From: CAVVYJ01 sp963752495 | Lineage (GTDB): Bacteria; Pseudomonadota; Gammaproteobacteria; Burkholderiales; Methylophilaceae | Direction of reading: 5' to 3' | Assembly (NCBI GenBank): GCA_963752495.1 | Contig: CAVVYJ010000002.1 | Span: 186,001-250,000, forward strand | DNA: 64,000 bases | Shown: positions 1 to 8,258 of the stretch, piece after piece | Position numbering within the stretch: position 1 is the stretch's first letter | Layout: every line of letters starts with the position of its first letter | The notes under the pieces: generated by a model | Database searches by the model: none | What the model saw: the letters and a program-made list of their open reading frames with translations, nothing else | What the model was told of the DNA's origin: nothing | Position numbers and translations under genes: made by a program

Positions 1-1086
1 TGTGCACCAACATTGGCCAAATAGCTGGCTATGTAACCCTCGTTTGTACGATTGGTTTTGTCGTAAGCGGTGTCGGCTGCTAGCTCTTCTTCTAACCTAT
101 CGTACATCAAAGTAAGTATGCCGATAGGCAATTGCAGGTCATTTTGCCAATTGATTTGTGTTAAATTGGTAATGGTTTTATCGGTAAACGTTTCATCAAT
201 AATATGACTTTTATCCTTGCCATAGCCAACGCGCAATTTAGAAAGCCAGTTTGTAGTTAATTGGTTATTGCTGGTAAGTGCGAACGATTGCATATTGAGC
301 TTATTGTGCGATGAGAAGGCGCTTACGTTAAACTGATTGTCATATTCAGCGTTGCCATCACTTTCAAAAAACTGCACGCCGATTTCGTGGCCTTCCGCTA
401 ATTTTTGGCTTAAATTGGCAGAAACGGATAAATTGCGATAGTCATCTTTGTCTTTAAAGAGTACATTTTTAGTATCGTAAGCAGAATACCCATCGGTATC
501 AGACGCAGATAGACTGAGCGCAAAACTGGTGTCGCCTAAACTGCCGCGAACCCCTGCCTCGCCTTTGCGGGTGTTGTAAGTGCCATAGCCAAGATTGGCA
601 AAAACACGTGGCTTGCCACTACCTTTTTTGGTGAAAATTTGAATCACACCGCCAATGGCATTTTGTCCATATAAGCTAGTCGCTGGGCCACGCAGAATTT
701 CAATTCGCTCAATTTGGCTTAAGGGCAAATTTTCAAAAGCGGTAATTCCCGCAGTGGCTGAATTAATGCGCATGCCATCAACAAGCACCACTACATGGCC
801 TGTATTGGTGCCGCGCAAAAAAATACCCGATTGCGTGCCAGCGCCGCCCGTACTGGTGATTTCGATGCCAGGCTGCTGTTGCAAAAGCTCCACAAAAGTT
901 GTTTGTCCGCCGCGCTCAATCTCTTCCGCATCAATTACCGTGACATCGGCAATTACAGCTTCGCGCGGTTGTGGTGTGCGTGTAGCGGTTACGACAACAT
1001 CATTTAATTCGATATTTTCTGCTGAATAACTGGGTATTGAGAATGACAAGCCATGATAAGGCTTGCAATGATACTTTTTTAGACAT
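1..1086 (-). CDS. btuB: TonB-dependent outer-membrane receptor, BtuB-like (N-terminal part, frameshifted)
   Basis: Outer-membrane receptor, probably for cobalamin or a related corrinoid; the C-terminal barrel continues past the left edge. The visible part has a TonB-box/plug start (VVVTATR), then VLVDGMRINS and IERIEILRGPATSLYGQNAIGG, which are typical plug-domain motifs, followed by alternating beta-strand sequence. The only plausible start is the ATG at 1086, which opens a signal peptide (MSKKVSLQALSWLVILNT) in a different frame from the mature protein. Removing one base near the GGG at 1032-1034 joins it to SYSAEN, a good signal-peptidase site. The cobalamin riboswitch just upstream supports the substrate. 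The family is sure; the ligand is inferred from the riboswitch. Confidence 0.85.
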
Positions 1087-1173
1087 ATTTTTCCCTTAAT
1101 TACACGCGTCCCCGCATGTAAGTTCGTAAAAACTAGGGAATATCGGAGGTAAAAACAGACAAAAATTGCGCTC

Positions 1174-1197
1174 AAAAAAAGCAGAGCCACAGCTTTT
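1174..1197 (-). terminator. Possible intrinsic terminator in the receptor leader
   Basis: On the minus strand, AAAAGC and GCTTTT can pair around a 9-base loop and are followed by further T residues. It lies between the cobalamin aptamer and the receptor start, where a riboswitch expression platform would sit. The stem is short and AT-rich, so this is only a candidate. Confidence 0.35.
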
Positions 1198-1224
1198 GAC
1201 ACCGTCACCCCGCGGTATTTCCTA

Positions 1225-1452
1225 GCGCGCCTTAACGTAAGGCTTTGGTTGCGAGGCCGGTCTCCGGGCTTGTGAGGAATGATTTGCGCCTTCCCAAACC
1301 TAAATAGCTGGCTCAGTGGCTTATTGCAAAACTACACTCACTTACCGTTGCGGGGGCAGCATAGGAATTGTTAGTTTTATAAATATAAATCCAACGCACC
1401 TATTTCCCAGTTTCACCTCAGTCAAAAAGAAATTTAACTATAGGCACCTGAC
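1225..1452 (-). promoter_or_regulatory. Cobalamin (AdoCbl) riboswitch
   Basis: Read on the minus strand, this leader holds the conserved blocks of the cobalamin riboswitch in order: GTCAGGTGCC at the 5' end, ACTGGGAAATAGGTG, CCGCAACGGTAAG, GCCACTG, GGGAAGGCGCA and the B12-box AAGCCCGGAGACCGGCC at about 1255-1271. It ends roughly 140 bases before the TonB-receptor start. Such elements shut down cobalamin uptake genes when coenzyme B12 is abundant. The exact ends are approximate; the identification is firm. Confidence 0.93.
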
Positions 1453-1592
1453 AACTGGAATCGATTATAAGCAATAAACGCGAAAACACAACCAAATTTT
1501 TATGCAACAAGCCTACTTAAATGTGTTAAATTACTTTGAATAGTTCATGTTAGCTATTGACTAATATGAATTTTTTCAATTATAGTGGTCGT

Positions 1593-1799
1593 ATGGAAGC
1601 AGATATAAAGGGTTTAGAAGCTAAAATCACCAAGCTCATCAGCTTGTGCGGCAGTTTGCGCGAAGAAAATGCGCAATTGTTAGGTGACTTGGAGCAAGCG
1701 CAGCAAACTGCGGAAACCTTAAAAAATAACATGCAGCAGGCAAGCAATAAGCTCGAGGGGTTATTGGAATCTATGCCACAAAATATTGAGACTACATGA
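1593..1799 (+). CDS. Small coiled-coil protein, TIGR02449 family, upstream of zapA
   Basis: A 68-residue, almost entirely helical, heptad-rich protein (EADIKGLEAKITKLISLCG, then EENAQLLGDLEQAQQ). It matches the small coiled-coil family that sits directly before zapA in many beta- and gammaproteobacteria. It resembles ZapB in form, so a role in division or Z-ring organisation is plausible but unproven. In-frame starts also exist at TTG 1557 and ATG 1566; I prefer ATG 1593 because family members begin directly with the coiled coil, and no start has a good ribosome-binding site. The stop overlaps the zapA start (ATGA). Confidence 0.75.
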   Translation: MEADIKGLEAKITKLISLCGSLREENAQLLGDLEQAQQTAETLKNNMQQASNKLEGLLESMPQNIETT

Positions 1800-2092
1800 G
1801 CATATCTAAGCCAATCGATGTAACAATCATGGGGCGCGAATTTACTGTTTCATGCACAGATGAAGAGCGTCAGGGCTTGATGGATGCTGTGAATTATCTC
1901 GATAAGAAAATGCGCGAGATTCGCGACTCTGGCAAGGTGGTCGGTTTAGAGCGTATCGCAATCATGGCTGCACTTAATCTCTCACACGAAGTACTCAACA
2001 CCAAAACTGGCGATATTGACATAGGCGATTATAAGCGTAGGATTAATGCCATGCAGAGCCAAATTGATGAGGCAATCGCGGCGCAAAGCTAA
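1796..2092 (+). CDS. zapA: Cell division protein ZapA
   Basis: A 98-residue ZapA: an N-terminal beta part (PIDVTIMGREFTVSC), then the helix with YLDKKMREIRDSGKVVGLERIAIMAALNLSHE, which is the family signature. ZapA bundles FtsZ filaments in the cytoplasm and stabilises the Z ring. It overlaps the preceding small coiled-coil gene by four bases, so the two are translationally coupled. It is followed by the 6S RNA gene, the conserved zapA-ssrS arrangement of proteobacteria. Length and motifs are normal. Confidence 0.93.
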   Translation: MSISKPIDVTIMGREFTVSCTDEERQGLMDAVNYLDKKMREIRDSGKVVGLERIAIMAALNLSHEVLNTKTGDIDIGDYKRRINAMQSQIDEAIAAQS

Positions 2093-2149
2093 TCTGTTGT
2101 AATTAGTAGCCTTCTCCAAGTTGTCACTTTCTTGTTGTATCATCAGCAT

Positions 2150-2352
2150 TGTTTTCTGTGGTGTTGCCTGAGTCTAAATTCCTTGAACTAGTCTTTGTTA
2201 TAGGTTTCGGCTCATCAAGTCGCGGTGTGATCGCTCTAAGTTGGGTAGTCTTTTAAGATGCCCTTGGCGGGTGAACCTAATGCGCTTTAGGCTGTTACCA
2301 CCTGAACTTTTTTGGTTCAGGATTAACGACTCAGGTAACACCAGAGAGAACA
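2150..2352 (+). ncRNA. ssrS: 6S RNA
   Basis: The ends form a long closing stem: TGGTGTTGCCTGAGTC (2159-2174) pairs with GACTCAGGTAACACCA (2328-2343) with a single G-U wobble. Between them lies a mostly double-stranded hairpin with an open central region, about 185-200 nt in all, the size and shape of 6S RNA. Its place directly after zapA is the conserved location. 6S RNA binds the housekeeping RNA polymerase holoenzyme in stationary phase. A likely -10 box, TATCAT (2138-2143), puts the transcript start near 2150. The ends are approximate. Confidence 0.9.
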
Positions 2353-2368
2353 ATTAAGAAAGATATTA

Positions 2369-2827
2369 ATGCGTTATTGGCTGATGAAATCCGAGCCGGG
2401 TGATGTGTCAATCGATGACCTTGCCGCTATGCCTAATCAAACGGTTGATTGGTATGGCGTGCGCAACTATCAGGCGCGTAACTTTATGCGCGATCAAATG
2501 AATATAGGCGATGGTGTGTTGTTTTATCACTCAAACTGCGAAACGCCAGGCATCGCTGGTCTTGCCGAAGTTAGTTCAAAAGCTTATCCAGACCGTTTTC
2601 AATTTGTAAAAGACCATAAGTATTTTGACCCAAAAGCGACTTTGGAAACCCCGCGCTGGTTTAATGTGGATGTAAAATTAGTGCGTAAAACGCGGCTTTT
2701 AGGTCTAAAAGAAATGCGCGAAACGCCAGAATTGGCTAATTTACGCATTTTGCAGCGTGGCAATCGCTTGTCAATTACCCCAGTTGACCCAAGAGACTGG
2801 GCGTTTATTTTAGAGAGTCTTAAATAG
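2369..2827 (+). CDS. EVE domain-containing protein
   Basis: A 152-residue single-domain EVE protein (PUA-like fold), starting MRYWLMKSEPGDVSIDDL and containing VDWYGVRNYQARNFMR, VLFYHSNCETPGIAGLAEV and the C-terminal NRLSITPVDPRDWAFIL. The family is close to human THYN1. EVE domains are known or predicted to bind modified bases such as methylcytosine derivatives in nucleic acid; the job of the free-standing bacterial form is not settled. It follows the 6S RNA at the position where many proteobacteria carry ygfA. Its stop codon TAG overlaps the GTG start of the next gene by one base, so the two are probably co-expressed. Confidence 0.9.
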   Translation: MRYWLMKSEPGDVSIDDLAAMPNQTVDWYGVRNYQARNFMRDQMNIGDGVLFYHSNCETPGIAGLAEVSSKAYPDRFQFVKDHKYFDPKATLETPRWFNVDVKLVRKTRLLGLKEMRETPELANLRILQRGNRLSITPVDPRDWAFILESLK

Positions 2828-3380
2828 TGGGGCAAAAGTTTACAGAATTAAACAAGCTCCATATCAAGTTTATTGGGCAGCAGAAGATGTTTTTTGTCGC
2901 CACCGCTGCAACTGAGGGACGAGTAAATCTCTCACCTAAAGGATTTGATTCATTTCGCATTCTTAATCAAAATCAAGTTGCTTGGTTGAATGTGACCGGA
3001 AGCGGGAACGAAACAGCAGCACACGTGCTTGAGAGCCCTCGGATGACCATTATGTTTTGTGCGTTTGAAGGTAAACCTGAGATACTGCGCTTGTATGGCG
3101 AGGCAAAAGCTTATTATTCTCGTGACGAGTTATGGCAAACCTATGCGCAACTTTTTGAGGACATGCCAGGAACAAGACAAATTTTTGTGATGAATGTTGA
3201 CCTGATGCAAACCTCCTGTGGCATGGGTGTTCCGTTTTATGACTATAAAAGCCAACGCAAAGAGCTTGTTGATTGGGCAGATGACAAGGGTGCGGCGGGC
3301 GTTGAGGAGTACTGGAAAAAGAAAAATCAATTAGCATTGATGGTTTGCCTACGGGCTTGTTTGATAGTAAAGATTTGTAA
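2827..3380 (+). CDS. Pyridoxamine 5'-phosphate oxidase-fold protein (3'-end frameshift)
   Basis: A split-barrel flavin-reductase/PNPOx-like protein with FFVATAATEGRVNLSPKGFDSF and VAWLNVTGSGNETAAHVLE, which line the FMN-type site in this family. Its substrate is unknown. It begins with GTG inside the stop of the EVE gene. The frame as given runs on through the downstream terminator and yields an unnatural tail. Adding one A near 3333 restores the ending NQLSIDGLPTGLFDSKDL with a stop at 3378-3380, directly before the terminator, which is how homologues end. I therefore read this as one intact gene of about 184 residues with a one-base loss in the sequence. Confidence 0.85.
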
Positions 3381-3381
3381 T

Positions 3382-3409
3382 AAAAAAGCCCCGAATTCGG
3401 GGCTTTTTA
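3382..3409. terminator. Bidirectional rho-independent terminator
   Basis: A perfect palindrome GCCCCGAATTCGGGGC (3388-3403) flanked by A-run on the left and T-run on the right works as an intrinsic terminator on both strands. It separates the convergent PNPOx-like gene and the propeller lipoprotein gene. Confidence 0.93.
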
Positions 3410-3420
3410 AACTGTAAAAC

Positions 3421-4548
3421 TTACAGCTTTGTATCTAGACTACCCATACTTTTCGGATAAGTTACTACACCCCAAGGCAGATTTTTTACTTCAATTTGCT
3501 TGGTCACTTCCAATTTCTCAGCGTCAATCACTAGTACCGCGTCAGATTTTCCGCAGGCCAGCAAAATCTGCTTATCATCTGGCGTAAACGTAAAGTGCCA
3601 GCAACGGTTTGCGGTTGGAATGTCTTTAATTTTTTCAAAAGTTTTTGCATCAAATACCTCTAATACCTTTGCCTTATTTGCTGCTACAAAGATACGATCG
3701 CCACTAAGGTTATACGAGATGCCATATGGTGTCTCTGCGGTATCCACCGTTCTTACAAAGTTAAAATCTTTATCCAGCACCAATATTTTGTTACCGTATT
3801 CCAAGGTAGAAAGGTAAGTGCTGCCATCGGGTGAAACTTTGATGCCGCGTGGACGGTCACCATGCTCGTGCGTTTTAATGGTTTTCACCAAACTACCATC
3901 TTCCAAACTGTGTACTGTGACTGTGTTGTCGGCCTCATTGGTAATCACTAGATTTTTGCCATCGGCTGAAAACTCAATACCTTCGGTTTCTGGGCCGCCG
4001 GTGATTTCACGCACTTTTTCACCTTTGGTTAAATCTACTACGGCGATTTTTGCTGGGATTTTTTCTTCACCATCGTCATCATCTTCTTCTGCTTCTTTAG
4101 AGCCAGGCTTAGGTGGCGGACCTGCTTTTGCACTGGGCTCAGATGAAATGTAGGCAAAGTTACCTTTTACACGTACAAACTCGGGATTTTTGCCGACTAA
4201 AATTTGTTGCAGCACTTCCCCCGTGGCTGTATCAATCACAGAGATGCTTTCATTTTCACGTGTTGCTACGATGAGTTTTTTGCCATCTTCCGTTACACCT
4301 AATCCACGTGGCCCAGCCGCTTTGACATCAAACGTTTTGGTGACTGTCATCGTTGCTAAATCAATCGCACTCACGCCGGCATCTTGGCTGGTGACATATG
4401 CTATGCCGCTAGATGCAGCTGGCGCACTGGCCTCTGGCGCAGGTGATGTTTCGGCAGTTTGTTCTTTGCTGCAGCTTGCGAGCCCTGCAATCAATGTGAG
4501 CAAAACTAGGCTAATGCGTGTTTTACTGAGCGCGGGTGTTAATTTCAT
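3421..4548 (-). CDS. YVTN-type beta-propeller lipoprotein
   Basis: A 375-residue exported lipoprotein. The signal peptide ends in the lipobox LIAGLASC, so Cys26 would be lipidated. The rest is a seven-blade YVTN/cytochrome-D1-like propeller, with recurring units such as GLGVTEDGKKLIVATRENESISVID and GIKVSPDGSTYLSTLEYGNKILVLD kept in register. Related propellers are encoded near PQQ-dependent dehydrogenases (TIGR03866 type). A proline-glycine and acidic insertion (residues about 140-170, with EEDDDDGEEK) interrupts one blade and could bind calcium; this is inference. It lies 107 bases downstream of ilvA on the same strand and ends at a strong terminator. The exact function is unknown. Confidence 0.82.
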   Translation of the reverse strand: MKLTPALSKTRISLVLLTLIAGLASCSKEQTAETSPAPEASAPAASSGIAYVTSQDAGVSAIDLATMTVTKTFDVKAAGPRGLGVTEDGKKLIVATRENESISVIDTATGEVLQQILVGKNPEFVRVKGNFAYISSEPSAKAGPPPKPGSKEAEEDDDDGEEKIPAKIAVVDLTKGEKVREITGGPETEGIEFSADGKNLVITNEADNTVTVHSLEDGSLVKTIKTHEHGDRPRGIKVSPDGSTYLSTLEYGNKILVLDKDFNFVRTVDTAETPYGISYNLSGDRIFVAANKAKVLEVFDAKTFEKIKDIPTANRCWHFTFTPDDKQILLACGKSDAVLVIDAEKLEVTKQIEVKNLPWGVVTYPKSMGSLDTKL

Positions 4549-4655
4549 TTTATTAATTCTCCAAAATTTCTTTTTAATTTGACTAGATGCGTCAAACCTA
4601 ATAGTTGTGTATTCAAGTTTACAGTACGGTATATAAAATATAATAGGAAAAATTC

Positions 4656-6182
4656 CTAATAAATCTCTGTCTGCCCCAAAAATAACTTGTAAGCTGGGTT
4701 GTCAGTTTCATCCCAATACGGGTAACCCAAGTTCTCTAAGAACGCTAAAAACTCAGTTTGTTCCGTTGGCGGCACTTGCATGCCAACAAGCACACGGCCA
4801 AAATCTGCACCATGGTTGCGGTAGTGGAACAGGCTGATGTTCCAGTCGTGCCCCATCGTGTCCAAAAACTTCATCAATGCACCTGGTTTTTCAGGAAACT
4901 CAAAGCGGTAGACGACCTCGTGCTCGGCCTGCGGTGCATGGCCGCCCACCAAGTGACGTAAGTGTAGTTTGGCAACTTCGTTATCGGTTAAATCGAGTGT
5001 GGGCAAGCCTTCTGCGCGCAAATCGGCCACAAGTTTGGTCGCTTCCGCCGGATCGTGTACGGCAATGCCCACAAAAATATGGGCTTCTTTTGGGTCAGAA
5101 TAGCGGTAATTGAATTCTGTAATATTGCGGTTGCCGAGTAAACGGCAGAACGCTTTAAATGCACCAGGTTTTTCAGGAATCGTAACGGCTAAAATAGCTT
5201 CGCGGTGCTCGCCCACTTCAGCGCGCTCGGCGACAAATCTTAGGCGGTCAAAATTCATATTGGCACCCGAGGCTATACCAACGAGTGTTTTACCTTGTAC
5301 CTTTTCTCGCTCTACATAAGCCTTTAACCCTGCTACAGCAAGTGCGCCAGCAGGTTCTAAAATGCTGCGTGTATCTTCAAACACGTCTTTAATCGCGGCG
5401 CAAATCGCATCGTTATCCACCACAATCATTTCGTCCACATACTGCTGACAAAGCGCAAAAGTATGTTCGCCCACCTGTTTTACGGCGGCGCCATCTGCAA
5501 ATAAACCTACTTGTTCTAAGATAATTCTCTGACCTTGTTTGAGCGATTCTGTCATCGCCTCGGCGTCTTTGGCTTCTACACCAATCACCTTGATTTCGGG
5601 GCGTTTTGCTTTAACGTAAGCCGCAATGCCCGCTAGCAAGCCACCACCGCCAACGCAGCAAAAAATTGCTTCAATCGGCTCCGGGTGTGCGTTTAAAATC
5701 TCCATGCCAATCGTGCCTTGGCCTGCGATTACGTCAGGGTCATCATAAGGGTGCACAAAGGTGAGGTTTTGTTCTTTTTCGAGCTTTAGCGCATGTACAT
5801 AGGCATCGGAATAACTATCCCCATATAAAATAACTTCAGCTCCGCGCGCCTTTACAGCATCAATCTTGATTGCGGGCGTAGTCGTTGGCATCACAATCAC
5901 CGCGCGGCAGCCCAGTTTTTGGGCACTTAGTGCCACGCCCTGTGCATGGTTGCCTGCAGAGGCAGCAATCACGCCGCGTTTCAGCGCATCTTTGGGCAGG
6001 TTTGCCATTTTGTTATATGCGCCGCGCAGCTTGAACGAGAACACGGGTTGCATGTCTTCGCGCTTTAACAACACGTTGTTGCCAAGGCGCGCTGATAAGT
6101 TGGGTTGAAACTCCAGCGGCGTGTTTTTTGCCACATCGTAAACGTGCGAGTTTTCTATTTTCTGTATGTAGTTGGTTGCCAT
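4656..6182 (-). CDS. ilvA: Threonine ammonia-lyase, biosynthetic
   Basis: Converts threonine to 2-oxobutanoate and ammonia with PLP, the first step of isoleucine synthesis. At 508 residues it is the full-length allosteric form. The PLP lysine is Lys51 in FSFKLRGAYNK, and the phosphate loop is CCVGGGGLLAG (about 176-184). Two ACT-like regulatory modules follow, starting near residues 329 (VTIPEKPGAFKAFCRLLG) and 425 (FEFPEKPGALMKFLDTMG), so isoleucine inhibition and valine activation are expected. It is divergent from rpiA with an 82-base gap that must hold both promoters. No defects are visible. Confidence 0.96.
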   Translation of the reverse strand: MATNYIQKIENSHVYDVAKNTPLEFQPNLSARLGNNVLLKREDMQPVFSFKLRGAYNKMANLPKDALKRGVIAASAGNHAQGVALSAQKLGCRAVIVMPTTTPAIKIDAVKARGAEVILYGDSYSDAYVHALKLEKEQNLTFVHPYDDPDVIAGQGTIGMEILNAHPEPIEAIFCCVGGGGLLAGIAAYVKAKRPEIKVIGVEAKDAEAMTESLKQGQRIILEQVGLFADGAAVKQVGEHTFALCQQYVDEMIVVDNDAICAAIKDVFEDTRSILEPAGALAVAGLKAYVEREKVQGKTLVGIASGANMNFDRLRFVAERAEVGEHREAILAVTIPEKPGAFKAFCRLLGNRNITEFNYRYSDPKEAHIFVGIAVHDPAEATKLVADLRAEGLPTLDLTDNEVAKLHLRHLVGGHAPQAEHEVVYRFEFPEKPGALMKFLDTMGHDWNISLFHYRNHGADFGRVLVGMQVPPTEQTEFLAFLENLGYPYWDETDNPAYKLFLGQTEIY

Positions 6183-6264
6183 GCCAGATTCTTAATTGGT
6201 TGAGAGCAGTGTATAGTTATGGTTTGGCATCATTATAAAGAATTTGTTAAGGAATCAGGCAATC

Positions 6265-6924
6265 ATGGCATACACTCAAGACGAACTCAAACAACAAGTC
6301 GCAAAAGCAGCAGTCGCTTACGTTAAAGAGGGCATTATCGGCGTAGGTACCGGCTCTACCGCCAATTATTTTATTGAAGAACTGGCAAAAGTAAAAGGCA
6401 AAATCGAAGGTGCGGTTGCCAGCAGCGAGGCTACAGCCCAACGTTTACGCGGGCATGGCATTCAGGTGTTCGATTTAAATAATATCGATGGCATGGATAT
6501 TTATGTAGATGGCGCGGATGAAATTACCGAGCACATGCACATGCTAAAAGGCGGTGGCGGGGCGCTGACACGTGAGAAAATCGTGGCGGCAGTGGCTAAA
6601 ACGTTTATTTGTATTTGTGATGAGAGCAAATACGTACCAGTGTTGGGCAAATTTCCACTACCAGTAGAAGTGCTGCCGATGGCGCGCAGCTATGTGGCGC
6701 GTGAGCTGGTAAAACTTGGCGGACAACCCAAGTTGCGCGATTTTACAACCGATAACGGCAACGTGATTTTAGATGTGTGGAACCTGAAAATTGAAGACCC
6801 GGTGGCGATGGAAGCGAAAATCAACCAAATCGTCGGTGTGGTGACCAATGGTTTATTTGCGGCACGGCCAGCGAATGTGTTGTTGCTAGCGACAGCAGAT
6901 GGTGTGAAAACTTTTAAGAAATAA
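6265..6924 (+). CDS. rpiA: Ribose-5-phosphate isomerase A
   Basis: Interconverts ribose 5-phosphate and ribulose 5-phosphate in the pentose phosphate pathway; in ribulose-monophosphate methylotrophs it also serves the regeneration of the formaldehyde acceptor. Family motifs are VGTGSTANYFIEEL, GMDIYVDGADEI, the catalytic MLKGGGGALTREKI, and FICICDESKYV. The ATG at 6265 gives a 219-residue protein of normal length and is preceded by AAGGA 11 bases upstream; an in-frame TTG at 6244 lies before that site and is unlikely. A 9-bp hairpin follows the stop. Confidence 0.96.
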   Translation: MAYTQDELKQQVAKAAVAYVKEGIIGVGTGSTANYFIEELAKVKGKIEGAVASSEATAQRLRGHGIQVFDLNNIDGMDIYVDGADEITEHMHMLKGGGGALTREKIVAAVAKTFICICDESKYVPVLGKFPLPVEVLPMARSYVARELVKLGGQPKLRDFTTDNGNVILDVWNLKIEDPVAMEAKINQIVGVVTNGLFAARPANVLLLATADGVKTFKK

Positions 6925-6943
6925 GCTTTTTAAATATAAAACA

Positions 6944-6984
6944 ATGCCTCTGCAAGCGCATAGCATATTGGCTTTCAGAGGCAT
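6944..6984 (+). terminator. Hairpin after rpiA, possible terminator
   Basis: ATGCCTCTG (6944-6952) and CAGAGGCAT (6976-6984) form a perfect 9-bp stem that can extend by an AAG/CTT pair. The loop is long (about 23 bases) and there is no T-run after it, so it may be a rho-dependent or mRNA-stabilising hairpin. Confidence 0.45.
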
Positions 6985-7528
6985 CTAATTTCGAGATTGT
7001 TAAAGTAGTTATCATAGCACTATAAGCAAGCAATAGTTACATCGGTTCCAAAGCAAGTTTAAGCTCTATTGATATCGCACTGAGTTCATTCGCTTCTGCA
7101 AGTAAATACTCCTGAGCAACTTTATAGTTCCACACTCAACTACAATAAGTTTACCAATGCTAATTAACATTCGTTTGAACTTCAACTTAGTGAGTTCTGT
7201 GAAACAGGTTTAGCTGATCATGTATCTAGCAATTTCGCGTCATAGATATGCCAGGATTAATGTTTGAAAGACATATCCAATTTAATGCTGCTTGAATAAG
7301 ATTGCTCCATATCACTAATTGCTCTTTAGATATTAGTACTCTCATGCTTTGTAGTTTATTTATCTTGTGCTATGCAGATATTCCTATTAATTCACCATTA
7401 CAAAAGGTCAGATATCAATGTCCATTGAGTAGAGCATCAATTAGGTGCCGCCATCAAGACACATCCAATACTGACTCTCAAATGCACTATAATATCTGCG
7501 AATTGTTTATCGAATGCATACATTAAGA
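6985..7528. other. Gene-free, AT-rich stretch, possibly decayed
   Basis: About 540 bases between rpiA and yggX with no recognisable intact gene. On the minus strand a short open stretch ending at a TAA (7038-7040) reads VAQEYLLAEANELSAISIEL, which looks protein-like. A shifted frame just upstream (around 7135-7180) reads KRMLISIGKLIVVECG. Further up, near 7462-7480, is a fragment VSIGCV that recalls the end of a GGDEF domain but lacks the rest. These could be remains of one or two genes, or chance. The one longer plus-strand open frame here has no domain and no ribosome-binding site. Confidence 0.4.
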
Positions 7529-7810
7529 TCAAGTATAAATTACTTTTGGTGGCACATACCCACTCGCAGTATCCGCACCATCACCAAAAAAGTATTTCTC
7601 GGTTTGCTCGCTCAAATATTTACGTGCAGATGGGTCGGCCAAACTCAGGCGGTTTTCGTTCACCAGCATGGTTTGTTGTTTTAGCCATGCGGCCCATGCC
7701 TCTTTGCTGACATTCAGGTAGATTTTTTTACCCAACTCACCCGGATACGGCGGAAAGTCCATGCCTTCGGCCTCTTTACCTAGTTTTACACATTTCACCA
7801 TTCTTGCCAT
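7529..7810 (-). CDS. yggX: Fe(2+)-trafficking / oxidative damage protection protein YggX
   Basis: A 93-residue YggX with the whole family pattern: MVKCVKLGKEAEGMDFPPYPGELGKKIY, then WLKQQTMLVNENRLSLADPSARKYLSEQTEKYFFG. The single Cys near the N-terminus is the conserved one. The protein is cytoplasmic and helps protect iron-sulfur clusters and limit iron-driven oxidative damage. In many genomes it lies beside mutY or argA; neither is here. The short gap to dgkA (79 bases) is divergent, so both promoters lie in it. Confidence 0.95.
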   Translation of the reverse strand: MARMVKCVKLGKEAEGMDFPPYPGELGKKIYLNVSKEAWAAWLKQQTMLVNENRLSLADPSARKYLSEQTEKYFFGDGADTASGYVPPKVIYT

Positions 7811-7889
7811 TTGCTAAATCCTGTTATCACTTAAAGCAATATGATAACGCATGTTAAAATCTCTTTATTAATTTAATTTGAGAGTGTTC

Positions 7890-8258
7890 ATGGAAAGCCC
7901 ATACAAAAGTAAAAACGGTTTGCAGCGCATTGCCGCGGCCTTTGGTTATTCGATGGCAGGTTTTAAAGCCGCCTACGAGTTTGAGGCGTCGATTCGCCAA
8001 GAGTTGCTGCTATCGGTGATATTGATTCCGCTAGGGCTTTATCTAGGCCACGACAAATTCGAGAGAATCCTGCTGGTGGGTGCAGTACTTTTGGTGTTGA
8101 TCGTAGAGCTATTGAATTCGGCAGTTGAAGCAGCGGTAGACCATACCTCAATCGAACATCATGCGCTTGCTAAACGCTCAAAAGATATTGGCAGTGCGGC
8201 AGTGTTTATGGCGATTGTGCTGTTTTTTGTGGTGTGGGCTTTGGTGCTTTTAAATTAG
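7890..8258 (+). CDS. dgkA: Diacylglycerol kinase, integral membrane
   Basis: A 122-residue prokaryotic DgkA: an N-terminal amphipathic segment (NGLQRIAAAFGYSMAGFKAAYEFEASIRQE), then three membrane helices. The catalytic signature ELLNSAVEAAVDHTS lies between helices two and three. It phosphorylates diacylglycerol in the inner membrane, recycling lipid left from membrane-derived glucan synthesis. I chose ATG 7890 (preceded by GAGAG) over the in-frame TTG at 7878. Its stop overlaps the stop of the convergent GMC oxidoreductase gene by four bases, so there is no room for a terminator between them. Confidence 0.94.
   Translation: MESPYKSKNGLQRIAAAFGYSMAGFKAAYEFEASIRQELLLSVILIPLGLYLGHDKFERILLVGAVLLVLIVELLNSAVEAAVDHTSIEHHALAKRSKDIGSAAVFMAIVLFFVVWALVLLN

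Noticed and set aside
655..1029. A 124-codon open frame on the plus strand inside the receptor gene
   Set aside because: It is the antisense shadow of the TonB-receptor plug domain, whose motifs are clear on the minus strand.
7302..7526. A 74-codon plus-strand open frame in the gap before yggX as a gene
   Set aside because: No ribosome-binding site, no domain, odd amino-acid make-up; it is more likely an accidental open frame.
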